DNA of 64,000 nt from Desertivirga brevis (lineage in GTDB: Bacteria; Bacteroidota; Bacteroidia; Sphingobacteriales; Sphingobacteriaceae): NCBI RefSeq assembly GCF_017355835.1, contig NZ_JAFEWF010000001.1:1749511-1813510 (forward strand), read 5' to 3'. The position numbers and the translations under genes were made by a program. This document shows, piece by piece, positions 44,106 to 54,102 of this stretch (positions within the stretch are counted from its first letter, which is position 1; each line of letters starts with the position of its first letter). The notes under the pieces are model-generated. The model searched no databases. It was not told the DNA's origin and worked only from the letters and a program-made list of their open reading frames with translations.

Positions 44106-45074
44106 TTACCGAAATACATTCTTCGCTCTTGGCCTTATTTTCAAAATGTTACCATCCCCGTCAAACTTTAAACTATCAAGGCATAACTGTCGCAAAACGT
44201 AAGCTTCCTTCTGTGGGAATATCCGGTGATAGAGGATATAGTCCTGCCCTTTCTCCTGGAAAACGGTGTGGTGTCCAGGTCCAATAATAGTGCTGTCAGC
44301 AGAAGTTGTTAAGATCGGGCTGTTAACTCCCTTTTCAAAAGGACCGAAAGGAGTTTTTCCCACGGCATAACCTACTCTGTAGGTTGCATCGATCGCCTTC
44401 CCCTCTGAAAACATTAGCAGATACTGATTATTTCTTTTTATCATATGCGGTCCTTCGAAATATCCCGCAGGTGTAACCTCCTGAGGTTTTCCGTCAAAAG
44501 AATACATATCAGCTTTCAGTTTAACCGCCATGCACTTTCCATTTACCCAATTAAAACCAGATCCCCAATATAAATAAGCCTGACCATTGTCATCAATAAA
44601 ACAGTCAGAATCAATAGTATGCACGTCAGGGAAGTCTTTAGATGAAATTAAGGGTGAATTATCTGCCTTCAGGTTCTTCCAGGGCCCTAGAGGGGAACTG
44701 CTCACCCCCGCCCATATTTCACTTCCTACTGAAACATACATATAGAATTTATTGTCAACTCCCCTCACCACTGAAGGGGCCCATACCTTCGCGTCGCTGG
44801 CAGTGGGACTTACACAGGCTTTTGTGGTTGGCCAATTTATCTGATGTCGTTGGAACTTCTTAAAATCCCTTGTTGAAAAAACTGCCAGTTCATCGCCGCC
44901 CCATGGATCTATGGTGGCATAAATGTAGTAAGTGCCTTTATCCTTTACCACAGTCGGGTCGGCAAAGTAACCGGGCATAATTGGATTCGAAATCTTCTTT
45001 TGGGATGCACAGCCAAAAGTTATGAAAAGAAAGCAAACCAGTAATTTTAAATAAATGCGTGTTCTGTTTTTCAT
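44106..45074 (-). CDS. GH43-family glycosidase, lipoprotein
   Basis: 322 residues with a lipobox (FGCAS, C22). Five-blade propeller catalytic residues: D39 (FADPTVV, base), D155 (HTIDSDCF) and E207 (YFEGPHM, acid). A typical beta-xylosidase/alpha-L-arabinofuranosidase (GH43). Lies 250 bp downstream of the SusCD block, after a hairpin; it may be a distal cistron of that operon. Confidence 0.87.
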   Translation of the reverse strand: MKNRTRIYLKLLVCFLFITFGCASQKKISNPIMPGYFADPTVVKDKGTYYIYATIDPWGGDELAVFSTRDFKKFQRHQINWPTTKACVSPTASDAKVWAPSVVRGVDNKFYMYVSVGSEIWAGVSSSPLGPWKNLKADNSPLISSKDFPDVHTIDSDCFIDDNGQAYLYWGSGFNWVNGKCMAVKLKADMYSFDGKPQEVTPAGYFEGPHMIKRNNQYLLMFSEGKAIDATYRVGYAVGKTPFGPFEKGVNSPILTTSADSTIIGPGHHTVFQEKGQDYILYHRIFPQKEAYVLRQLCLDSLKFDGDGNILKIRPRAKNVFR

Positions 45075-45271
45075 TATTGTGTTTATACTTATTCTATTTA
45101 TTGCTAGTAAAAGGGACCTTGGAAAGTAACCCTTTGATTTTTCAACTTTTTCTTGCGGTAACTAACTTCTGGTAAAAACTGACCGAACGTTCTTTCTGGA
45201 GGGTAAATACGAGCTTATTTAACTTGTCCTTATAAATCAAGATATCAATATACTATACTGATAACGGTAAT

Positions 45272-45304
45272 TAAGGTGCTGGCAATAACTTCCGGCACCT
45301 TAAA
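45272..45304 (-). terminator. Hairpin after SusCD block
   Basis: TTAAGGTGC and GCACCTTAA pair as a 9-bp stem with a 15-base loop, 21 bp after the last SusCD-block gene. The tail is not T-rich, so partial read-through into GH43 is possible. Confidence 0.5.
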
Positions 45305-45324
45305 TCAGGCCTCTGTAGTTAAGT

Positions 45325-46554
45325 TTACAAAGCATCAAGCTTCAACAGCCTAAATGCTCTGGCTCGGAAGAATTCGCCTCCCCATTCTCCTCTATCTTTA
45401 GGATTCGTTAATGAGGCCACTAAACCAATCGAAACCTTTTTTGACTCTTTTAGCTCAAAACTTATCCTGTGAGTACCAGGTGTATTTGTTCTGGCATAGG
45501 CCAGAGAGGATTCTATTGCTTCAATATTGCTGATTTCATTACCTTCAGTTGCTACAAGATAAAAACGTCCACCAGCAGAACAGTCTGCAACATCTAACTC
45601 TATCATATAATGTGCTGCAGGCAATTCCGGAGATTGATAAACTTTTCCATTTGTAAACGAGTCCAGGTTGTCCCATGACCACCCTGCTTCCATGGAAATT
45701 GAACGATGCCAAAGATCCACACCGCCATAACTCTTGCCGTCCGTATGTTTGTAGTTTTTTACGGCAGCATTTGTGATCCAATTTGCAGGGATTGCCCACC
45801 TTGGAGACTCAGCCGAGGTAGCAATAGGATTTCGGGCATTAGGAAGAAATGCTGATGTCTCGTCTTTATAAATACCCGCAGTTTTGTAATCAGTAAAAAA
45901 AGTGTCTATGTTATTAACGGGCTGGTAAGCGGTCCTGTATTTGAACGTTTTTGCTACCGGATCTAAATCGCCGATAGTAGCCACATCAGCCGTTGCTAAG
46001 ACTTTTACAGTTTTTTCTCCTGAAGTTGACTGGTACTGAACCTCTGTAAACAGGGGATTCGTTGTTAAATCCGCCGCTACCCAATTGATAGTTGTAGCTG
46101 TATTAACATTTACAGCATTTGTTACCACTCTGTTAGCAATAGATTTTTGATAACGAGTTCCTAAAGCAGTCCCAGTAGCGTAAACTGGCACCGACCTGTT
46201 CCCCTGGGCATCGTAGGTGTACATGATATAACTCCTAAAGCCCTCTGAGGCAGGCAATATGTAGGAAAACGCTCTCCCCTTACTTACATCAATCGGTACC
46301 TCTACTGAATCCGTCCTATTATTCCAGAATATTCTTGCTTTAACAATTTTCGGATCCGCCGGCAGCATAGCGGTTATTTTGATCCTTTCATTCCCCGAAT
46401 AGATCCTCACTGAGTCTAATTTTCCGGAATAAGCTATTTCGCCGTTTTCTGTATACTTTTTGAACTCATCCCACTTTGCGCACGAAGTGAATATGCTGAT
46501 GACGCCTGCAATCGCGATCGTCATCTTAAATGTATTGAATAATCTTATTTTCAT
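45325..46554 (-). CDS. DUF4998/DUF5013 surface lipoprotein
   Basis: 409 residues. Lipobox SIFTSC (C25) near the start, then a DUF4998-like beta-sandwich (ENGEIAYSGKLDSVRIYSGNERIKI..., ~30-230) and a DUF5013-like C-terminal part (PRWAIPANWITNAAV..., ~270-405). This is a common partner of SusCD in Bacteroidota, in the place of SusE/SusF, where it would bind glycan at the surface. Last gene of the SusCD block. Confidence 0.75.
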   Translation of the reverse strand: MKIRLFNTFKMTIAIAGVISIFTSCAKWDEFKKYTENGEIAYSGKLDSVRIYSGNERIKITAMLPADPKIVKARIFWNNRTDSVEVPIDVSKGRAFSYILPASEGFRSYIMYTYDAQGNRSVPVYATGTALGTRYQKSIANRVVTNAVNVNTATTINWVAADLTTNPLFTEVQYQSTSGEKTVKVLATADVATIGDLDPVAKTFKYRTAYQPVNNIDTFFTDYKTAGIYKDETSAFLPNARNPIATSAESPRWAIPANWITNAAVKNYKHTDGKSYGGVDLWHRSISMEAGWSWDNLDSFTNGKVYQSPELPAAHYMIELDVADCSAGGRFYLVATEGNEISNIEAIESSLAYARTNTPGTHRISFELKESKKVSIGLVASLTNPKDRGEWGGEFFRARAFRLLKLDAL

Positions 46555-46588
46555 ATTTATGAAATTGAAATTCGTTTACTCTTCGTTA

Positions 46589-47794
46589 TTATTTTGAAGG
46601 TGAACCATAAACCTTTATCTCATTGATACTTAAAGCAGTACCTCCGGCAAAGTTTTCAAGACATCTTACCCTGATGTATCTTACCTCCGGTTTGGCGACT
46701 TCAATCTCATAACTTAATCCCGCAGAAGCAATTGCCTGATCATCGGCACTGTCATTGCCATAAGGAAGGCCTGAAGGCTTTACGTTTTCGAAAGACCCAA
46801 GTAATGTCCAGGAATCAAGACTTCCATTGGAGGAAGGATTTACTGAGCCGTAAATCTCAAAGCGCTTCATTGTAGTTAAATAATACCAGCGGTTGCCTTC
46901 AGGATAAGGACGAATCCAAATGCGGCTGATCTTCCCTTTATTTCCCATATCAAAAGTGATCATGTGAGGAATTGAGCCACCATTAACCTGATGAGTAAAA
47001 CTGGTCCATGGCCAGCCATACCTTCCGTCCCACATGTACTCGACACGTGCATCATTGTTTATGGAAGGAGCGTCACCCGGAAGCTCGAAGGCTCTGAAGT
47101 TCTGAGTTGGGAATTCTTGTTCAAAAATGGGTTGGATAGAGGTGAACAATGTATCTGAAGAATTTCCCCACCTGTCTTTAACGAACACCGCCATTTCCTG
47201 CCGCGTAGTATCTAAATTTCTGATCTTCGAAACAACGTCTTCCACACGTGTTCTTACACTTCGCTGATTATCCACCTCAAACTGCTTAAAGTCATTCTTT
47301 CGCATGACCATTATGCCAATACTTTCCTTGGCGTCATTTTTGGCTGTCAAATTATAACCGCCGAAAGCGTTGTCTATTCTAATGCTCTCGAATACCTTCA
47401 GGAACGGCGGCTCCAGTGCTTTGACTTTAACTACGAGCGGAGCAGAAACAACCTCACTTTTACTTACTGAGTAAAGCTTCACCTCATGTTCATTTGTGTC
47501 AGCAAATCCCTCAACAGTCAGGGTATCGCTGTAAATAGAAGATTTTGTTTCAAACAACTCTCCTGACTTCAAAAGATACTGGGCCTTAACGTAAGCAAGG
47601 TTCGGATCTGCTGGTACTTTGTATGTTATCTTAACCTTGCCCGGGAGGCTAATTACTTTTGTATCTGTAATCTGGCTGGGGACTGACGAATCTGTTCCCA
47701 GCGGAGACCTGAATTCCAGCTCTTTTTCGCAGGATACTCCTGCAAGAATTGCTGAAAACAGAGCTATATATAGTTTATTCTTGAATGTCTTCAT
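46589..47794 (-). CDS. DUF4959/DUF5000 surface lipoprotein
   Basis: 401 residues. Lipobox AGVSC (C23), then DUF4959-like domain (~28-125, TDTKVISLPGKVKITYKVPADPNL), a middle DUF5126-like part (~130-225) and a C-terminal DUF5000/discoidin-like domain (~245-400, with MITFDMGNKGKISRIWIRPYP). Surface glycan-binding protein of SusCD-type loci. 34 bp before the next gene and 16 bp after SusD, so it is in the same operon. Confidence 0.78.
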   Translation of the reverse strand: MKTFKNKLYIALFSAILAGVSCEKELEFRSPLGTDSSVPSQITDTKVISLPGKVKITYKVPADPNLAYVKAQYLLKSGELFETKSSIYSDTLTVEGFADTNEHEVKLYSVSKSEVVSAPLVVKVKALEPPFLKVFESIRIDNAFGGYNLTAKNDAKESIGIMVMRKNDFKQFEVDNQRSVRTRVEDVVSKIRNLDTTRQEMAVFVKDRWGNSSDTLFTSIQPIFEQEFPTQNFRAFELPGDAPSINNDARVEYMWDGRYGWPWTSFTHQVNGGSIPHMITFDMGNKGKISRIWIRPYPEGNRWYYLTTMKRFEIYGSVNPSSNGSLDSWTLLGSFENVKPSGLPYGNDSADDQAIASAGLSYEIEVAKPEVRYIRVRCLENFAGGTALSINEIKVYGSPSK

Positions 47795-47809
47795 TATTAA
47801 TTATTTAAA

Positions 47810-49834
47810 CTACCAACCTAAGTTTTCTACTAATTTTGGATTTCTGCGCGTATCGTAATTGCCTACTGGCCAGAAGTAATCTCTTGGGGCAATAAAGGTT
47901 TGACTGAAGATAAAGCGCTCAACATTATAAGTTGCAGCAGTCTTACCCAGTATATTAAATCCGGTTATATCCTTATTCAGTTCTTCAGCAGCTAGTTTCC
48001 AACGTCTCAGGTCCCAAAATCTTTGCCCTTCAAACGCCAGTTCAATTAATCTTTCTCGGTGAATAATTTCTCTGAGTCCTGCCTGGGAGGTGTATTTACC
48101 CGGAGTGTTTGAATAGTTGGTCCAGGATTCTACTACGCCTTTTAAACCGGCCCGTTCCCTTATCCTATCAAGATATTGTATAGCAACAGCAGAAGCAGGT
48201 TCAGCTTCGTTTAGTGCTTCTGCATACATGAGATAAAGATCCGCCAGTCGAATTTCCGGCCATGGATAACTCTTCCAGGCTGGAGCCTGGTTTTCACCGT
48301 TGGTGGTTGACTCCCAGTTTACCAGCTTCTTAATAAAATATCCAGTATGGTTCCAATTAGTAAAGTGACCAAATCCGGATGTTTCAGTGTTTTTTGCCTG
48401 AACGTAAAACTGATTGTTGATATCATCTTTTTGAGCACTTGCATCCTTCATATACCATATTCCACCATCAAATCCTAGGTCGGCATAAAACCTGTTCTCT
48501 CTGTCGAAATTTAATCTAGCAGTCTGATATCCTTGCTCTATATTAAAACGGTCGCTTGAACCAGCTGTCCTAATTTCGGTGTAATTGTTGAAACTAAGAG
48601 TTTTATCTTCTTCAATGGGCACACCATTTTTGGTATAAAAAATCTTAGCGATTTTTATCGGTGCGGCCCAAACCCCCATTAGTTGAGCCCTGTTGGTATT
48701 TCTACCTCTTGCCAAAGCAGGCATACAAAGAGCCTCATTAACAAAGTAGCTATTGGAAAGCCCCCAAATAACTTCAGGATTCCAACGATCGGTTAATGCA
48801 TTCCTGATGCTCAATTGCCTTTTAGTAGTATCACTCAACTTAAGCCCAGCTTCACTAAATTGATATAGAGCGGCCCCATTAGCTTCTGCTGCAACAATGG
48901 CGGCTTTTGCTGCGTCCCGGGCCTTCTCCCATTTTACTTTATCATAAGTAGAATTAAATAAAGCCACTCCATCTTTGTCCTTGAAGCCAGCGTAGTCTGG
49001 ATTTCCATTAAATAAAGGGCTGGCCGCAAGAAGCCACAATTTGGCTTTAACTGCTAATACAATCGTTTTATCGATACGTCCAAGTTCCGTATTCTCCTGG
49101 GTTATTGTAACTGGAACTTTGTCTACACACTGATCCAGAAGATCTGACACATAATTTACTACATCATCTACAGGCATTCGTTTGTAATACAATTCATCGG
49201 CGGAAGCATCTTCTGGCGTATTTTCGTCGATAATTGGCACAGGGCCGTACATTCTTAATAAGTAATAATGATAGAATGCCTTTAAAAACATTGCCTCGCC
49301 AATCCATCGCTCACGCTCAGTCAAAGTGATATCAGGCACCTTACTCATATCCTTCATGTTTTCTATGAAAATGTTACAATGACGGATTCCCATGAAGATT
49401 TTAAGGTGCCAGTTAAAATCACCGTTCCCCTTTCTGTTCCCACTCCATTCGTCAAATAATGGTTGATTTGCATTTTGCTGCCCTTGAGCTATCCGGAAGG
49501 CATTATGCCAGTGTGCAAGATCATTTTGTGGCAGCCACATTTCATCCCCTGCAAACATCCCGGCATTAAACCATCCGTCACCGTGCTTAGGAAGGAACGA
49601 ATAGCATGTAAAGAGATATTTTTCAGCCTCATTCCGAATCTTAAAGGCATGCTTTATCTCGGAGGTATTATCCGGCACTACATCCAAAAATTTTGAACAG
49701 GAGATATTTGCCGCTGAAACCGTAAGAAAAAAAGCTCCGGTAGCCAGTACTTTTTTAAAAGAGGAAGAACATATTCTATTCCACCAGCCGTTTTCAGAAT
49801 TTTTATTATATTTTTTGAGGAACTTATTTTCCAT
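47810..49834 (-). CDS. susD: SusD/RagB-family glycan-binding lipoprotein
   Basis: 674 residues. Signal with lipobox NISC (SAANISCSKFLDVVP, Cys 47), then the SusD fold: N-terminal TPR-like helices (EAEKYLFTCYSFLP) and the C-terminal SusD end RLADLYLMYAEALNEAE, REIIHRERLIELAFEGQRFWDLRRWK. I start at ATG 49834; a start at 49846 adds four residues and lies 2 bp from the susC stop. The pair forms the outer-membrane import complex. Confidence 0.9.
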   Translation of the reverse strand: MENKFLKKYNKNSENGWWNRICSSSFKKVLATGAFFLTVSAANISCSKFLDVVPDNTSEIKHAFKIRNEAEKYLFTCYSFLPKHGDGWFNAGMFAGDEMWLPQNDLAHWHNAFRIAQGQQNANQPLFDEWSGNRKGNGDFNWHLKIFMGIRHCNIFIENMKDMSKVPDITLTERERWIGEAMFLKAFYHYYLLRMYGPVPIIDENTPEDASADELYYKRMPVDDVVNYVSDLLDQCVDKVPVTITQENTELGRIDKTIVLAVKAKLWLLAASPLFNGNPDYAGFKDKDGVALFNSTYDKVKWEKARDAAKAAIVAAEANGAALYQFSEAGLKLSDTTKRQLSIRNALTDRWNPEVIWGLSNSYFVNEALCMPALARGRNTNRAQLMGVWAAPIKIAKIFYTKNGVPIEEDKTLSFNNYTEIRTAGSSDRFNIEQGYQTARLNFDRENRFYADLGFDGGIWYMKDASAQKDDINNQFYVQAKNTETSGFGHFTNWNHTGYFIKKLVNWESTTNGENQAPAWKSYPWPEIRLADLYLMYAEALNEAEPASAVAIQYLDRIRERAGLKGVVESWTNYSNTPGKYTSQAGLREIIHRERLIELAFEGQRFWDLRRWKLAAEELNKDITGFNILGKTAATYNVERFIFSQTFIAPRDYFWPVGNYDTRRNPKLVENLGW

Positions 49835-49848
49835 ATTACCTAACATTA

Positions 49849-52800
49849 TTATAGATTCACTTGAAGCCCTAAGCTATATATTGATTGAACGGGATAACCA
49901 AGGCCGTTTCCTCCCATTTCAACATCCCACATTTTGAATTTGCTCCACACAAATAAGTTGGTTGCGGAGAAGTATAATCTGGCGCTTTTCACAGCGATCT
50001 TTTTCATATTTGAAAAGCTGTAACCCATATCCACCTGTTTTAAGCGGACGAAACTTCCGTTACGCAACCACCATGTAGACGCCTGATTGTTATTGGCGTT
50101 ATACTCTGCACTTAAACGGGGCCAGAAAGCATAAATATTTCTGTTGGTTTCAGACCAATGATCATCCGCAATCGTTTGAAGCAAACCGGACTGGTAGCCC
50201 CCTGAAGTGACGAATGGTTGGATGGCTCCCGGATTTATCAAAAAAGAAGAACGTGCTGATCCCTGGAAGTAGAAATTGACGTCCAACTTTTTGTAGCCCA
50301 GCGATGAACCAAATCCGTAGATTATCTGAGGTTGTCTGGGATATCCTATAGCGACCATATCATCAGGATTTATTACTCCGTCATTATTGATATCCCGGTA
50401 CTTGATGTCGCCAGCTCTCACTGCCACCCGATTATTAGGATCTACTTGCTGGACCGGTGAGTTTGCTACCTCTGCATCGTCTATAAAAAGTCTTTCCGCA
50501 ATGTATCCGAAACCCTGGTTAATCGGGTACCCGATTCTGGACAAATGAGAAAGAGAGTTATTATAAGCGATCTCATCAACTTTCAACTGCTTGCTTGAAG
50601 AGAAGGTGAAAGTTCCTCTTGTATTCATCCAGAAACTTTTACTGAAATTTTTCCGGTAGGCAAGAGAAAGGTCTATTCCTTTCACTTCAGCCTCACCTGA
50701 GTTCGCATAGGGAGAAACTCCTAAGCCTGAGGCATTATCTATACTTTGAATGGTCTGAAGAATCTGACTTCTTTTTTGCTTAAATACCTCTGCGACGATA
50801 TCCACGCTATTAAAAAGAGTCATATCCATACCAAGGTTCAATTGTTTCGACTTCTCCCAGGTAATAGTGGAATTTGCGTACCGGTTAATACTTATTCCAT
50901 TTCTGAAATACGTTGCGGCACCATCATTTCTTCCAAAACTTGCTCCGTAACCTCCGTTATTCAAATTAACATCTGACAAATAGAAAAAGCGATCGCCGGC
51001 AGGACCAATTGCATCATTTCCGACAACCCCATAAGTAGCGCGTAATTTCAGGTTATTGATTGCCGACTTTAGAGGCGCAAAAAATTTCTCATTTGAAATC
51101 CGGTAGCCTAATCCAGCCGACGGAAAGAATCCGAAACGATGCGATTTATCGAAACGCTCAGATCCGTTGAAGCCGAAATTAAACTCCGCCATGTAACGAT
51201 TGTCATAACCATAGGTAAAGCGACCCGATAAACCGGCGTTGCGCGCCGGAAGGGAACCGATCAGGCCTCCGCTATTACCTTCATAATTGGACATGTAACC
51301 CGTCAACATTCCACTAACGGCATTTTTCACCTTAAAAGTCCGATCATAGGTCAAGCTACCCTCCAGCCAAAGCCTTGAGTCAATTGAGCTTCCGCTGGGT
51401 GAGTAATCCAGGTATTCCCGTCCCGTTGGTCCGATGGAACTCTCCCCGCCATCATTTAAGGCACTTAACTGATAAGACTGATTTGTCGGGTCGATAACAG
51501 CCTGATAATAGAATGGTACATACTGGCGGTTAACGCTGAAATGCGATACTCTCCTTAAATAGCCCATAGCTCTCGCGTTTAAACCCGGAGTTATCATACT
51601 AAAGTCCTGTTTGATCTCGAGTTGAGGTGCAAGATTTGAAGTTTTATACACCTGGTATCCCCTCACCATCTCCGCATAAGGATTTACATAAAGCGAGGGA
51701 TTAAGAGTACCGTTCAGGTTTCTGGTTCTGGATGATCCGAAAAGTGGATGCTCAATGTAGGGAAGCATTGACTCAGGATAAAGAGCCGGGAACATTACGG
51801 GATTTGCATATAGGGCATTTGAGAAAGTTGTTTCTCCACCACTTCTCATTCTCCAGGTCTGGTTAGGATCTGGCGTACCAATAGGACCGTTGTAATCATC
51901 GAACTGTCCATACATCCTTACTATTACTACTGTGGACTTCGTAACATTAAAATCTACATTGGACCTGATGGAGTAATTGTTGAGCCGCACATTATTATTA
52001 AAGTTATTGATAGCATCAACCTTTAGTATGCCATTATCCCGGTTGAATGTTCCACCGATAAAATATCTTGCACGGGTGGCTCCACCATTGATGTTCAGGT
52101 TATAACTTTGATTTGAAGTATAATCTTTAATCAGCCGGTCAGTCCAGTTATTATTAGGGAAAAGATTAGGGTCTGCTCCCGCTACGGTGTTAATAATTTT
52201 AAACTGAGAATAAGGTTCCGAAGCAAGAGGATCTCTCGTAACCACGGCTTCATTTGCCAGGTTCATGTAGTTGATATTATCAGCCAGCTGGAAATTTTGA
52301 GTGTTGGTTGAAATTTTGTTCTCCACCCTGAAATTAAAGGTTGGAGTTCCACTCTTACCCAGTTTCGTGTTGATTAGAACAACTCCATTTGCTCCTCTTG
52401 CCCCATAAATTGAAGCAGCCGCCGCATCTTTCAGGACGGAGAAATCTGCAATATCATCTGTCTGCAAACGGGCCATGTCGGTTGGACTGGATTCTATACC
52501 GTCAATAAGGATCAGGGGATCCACCTTTCCCGAACCAAAAGAGGAAAGTCCACGAATAAAGAAAGAGGAATTGTCAGTTCCCAATCCAGGCTCTCCACTT
52601 GCCTGAAAGGATATGATACCTGCTACCTTTCCGGCCAATGCATTGGTTAAATTGGAACTGGCAGTTTTCATCTCCTTTACATCAACAGTTGTAATTGAAC
52701 TGACGAGACTCGCTTTCTTCTGCTTACCCCCAAAGCCTGTAATCGCAACCTCTTCCAGTGTTGTGTTATCAGAACTTAATAGAACATTCAGTTCGATTAC

Positions 52801-53103
52801 TCCATTGTTTACTTTTCTTTCCCGAAGATTAATTAAGCGGCTTTTAAAGCCGACAAAGGAAAATGAAAGGGTTGCATTTCTCTCTGCAACCAGTTTGAAT
52901 CTTCCCACCGGATCCGAAGTTGCTCCTTTTGCCGAGCCGACAACCTTCACTGCAACACCCGGCAAACCGCTGACAGTATCGCGAACCACCCCTTCAACTG
53001 TTACCTGTTCCTGCGCTAGACTGCTTTTACTTCCCAGCAGCAGAAGAAGAAGAACAAGCTGGACTCCTCTTCTTTTAATAATTTCAAGTAGTTTTTTATT
53101 CAT
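49849..53103 (-). CDS. susC: SusC/RagA-family TonB-dependent transporter
   Basis: 1084 residues from ATG 53103; a start at 53127 adds eight. Signal peptide to LAQ, carboxypeptidase-D-like N-terminal domain (VEGVVRDTVSGLPGVAVKV, ~35-110), TonB box region EEVAITGFG, plug domain (ALAGKVAGIISFQASGEPG..DPLILIDGIES..GARGANGVVLI) and a beta-barrel ending with an aromatic-poor LGLQVNL. First gene of the SusCD block; the leading 975 bp contains the promoter. Confidence 0.92.
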   Translation of the reverse strand: MNKKLLEIIKRRGVQLVLLLLLLGSKSSLAQEQVTVEGVVRDTVSGLPGVAVKVVGSAKGATSDPVGRFKLVAERNATLSFSFVGFKSRLINLRERKVNNGVIELNVLLSSDNTTLEEVAITGFGGKQKKASLVSSITTVDVKEMKTASSNLTNALAGKVAGIISFQASGEPGLGTDNSSFFIRGLSSFGSGKVDPLILIDGIESSPTDMARLQTDDIADFSVLKDAAAASIYGARGANGVVLINTKLGKSGTPTFNFRVENKISTNTQNFQLADNINYMNLANEAVVTRDPLASEPYSQFKIINTVAGADPNLFPNNNWTDRLIKDYTSNQSYNLNINGGATRARYFIGGTFNRDNGILKVDAINNFNNNVRLNNYSIRSNVDFNVTKSTVVIVRMYGQFDDYNGPIGTPDPNQTWRMRSGGETTFSNALYANPVMFPALYPESMLPYIEHPLFGSSRTRNLNGTLNPSLYVNPYAEMVRGYQVYKTSNLAPQLEIKQDFSMITPGLNARAMGYLRRVSHFSVNRQYVPFYYQAVIDPTNQSYQLSALNDGGESSIGPTGREYLDYSPSGSSIDSRLWLEGSLTYDRTFKVKNAVSGMLTGYMSNYEGNSGGLIGSLPARNAGLSGRFTYGYDNRYMAEFNFGFNGSERFDKSHRFGFFPSAGLGYRISNEKFFAPLKSAINNLKLRATYGVVGNDAIGPAGDRFFYLSDVNLNNGGYGASFGRNDGAATYFRNGISINRYANSTITWEKSKQLNLGMDMTLFNSVDIVAEVFKQKRSQILQTIQSIDNASGLGVSPYANSGEAEVKGIDLSLAYRKNFSKSFWMNTRGTFTFSSSKQLKVDEIAYNNSLSHLSRIGYPINQGFGYIAERLFIDDAEVANSPVQQVDPNNRVAVRAGDIKYRDINNDGVINPDDMVAIGYPRQPQIIYGFGSSLGYKKLDVNFYFQGSARSSFLINPGAIQPFVTSGGYQSGLLQTIADDHWSETNRNIYAFWPRLSAEYNANNNQASTWWLRNGSFVRLKQVDMGYSFSNMKKIAVKSARLYFSATNLFVWSKFKMWDVEMGGNGLGYPVQSIYSLGLQVNL

Positions 53104-53127
53104 ATAATTACTTTTAGAGCTTTTCAT

Positions 53128-54076
53128 AACTAGGACTAGTTTTCGATCTCCTGAATTCTTTCGTTTTAGCTACGATTCTGTAGTCTGCCTTTACATTCTT
53201 TACTTTGATCATTATTCACATTAAATAATTGGTTGTTTGATTTTCTGCATCTGTTATCGCAGCATCCTGAAAAGATGCCGGATTAAGTGTACCCATGACA
53301 CTTGATTAAGACCGTGTTATTTAACTCATTGGCGTCATTTTATTTAGATTCTTTGATTAGTTATTAATAATTGGTTGAAAGCTTATTAATTTCCGTCTTA
53401 CGGTTAGAATAATATTATTTGATGATGCAATAGAAACTGCCTCTACAATACTTTACAGTCTTGCCATTTTTCCTATAAATCCCCCAAAGTAGTATCATCT
53501 AAAACATTACTCCATCTCCCCTTTTCGGGCTCCCTCTCTAAATACGGAGCCTTTATTTTTATTAACCTTGATTCAGTTGATTAGTCCTAACAGATACAAT
53601 ATTAAGGGGGAAAGGGGGACATTTGTAGGGGAGAAAGCTTCAGATTAAAGGGGGGGAAATGTCTTTTTCAAGCTTAGATCCACACGGAAAGGCCCTTTCA
53701 TATTATAATAACAGGAAATGAACTTCAAAACTTAGAGCGCTTTCAATGCAGGATTAGAAATATCCAATCCGAAAAAAGCTTCACACTCAATAAAATGACT
53801 CTGCTAGCTTAAAAGATATACAATAAATGAAACAACTAATGGAGAACCTTTTACTCCTAAAAGGAACGCCTTTATAGGAAAACTTAAAATATTACAGCTA
53901 CAGCGTGCCCGGCATTTCCCTGCTCGCCCTAATATTTCACACAAACAATGGGCAGAAGATGTCCTTATACTCGACAAGAAGAAGATGGAGAAAAAAGATT
54001 TAGGCTTAAGAAAAGTAATCGGAGTTATTCCTCCGACAAAATCTGCGGAGTTTCCTATAGGAGAACAGCACTGGTT
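53128..54076. other. Intergenic upstream of susC
   Basis: About 950 bp between galK and susC. One plus-strand frame (about 53802-54113) stays open for ~100 codons but has no start codon until late, no ribosome binding site and no known family; I do not call it. The susC promoter is presumably between 53128 and 53450; no TAnnTTTG box was found on the minus strand, which would fit an activator-dependent promoter. Confidence 0.4.
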
Positions 54077-54098
54077 AGCAGCCGGCGAACCGGCTGCT
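54077..54098 (-). terminator. Terminator-like hairpin after galK
   Basis: AGCAGCCGG and CCGGCTGCT pair as a perfect 9-bp, GC-rich stem with a CGAA loop, just after the galK stop. No T-run follows. Confidence 0.55.
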
Positions 54099-54102
54099 GA
54101 AA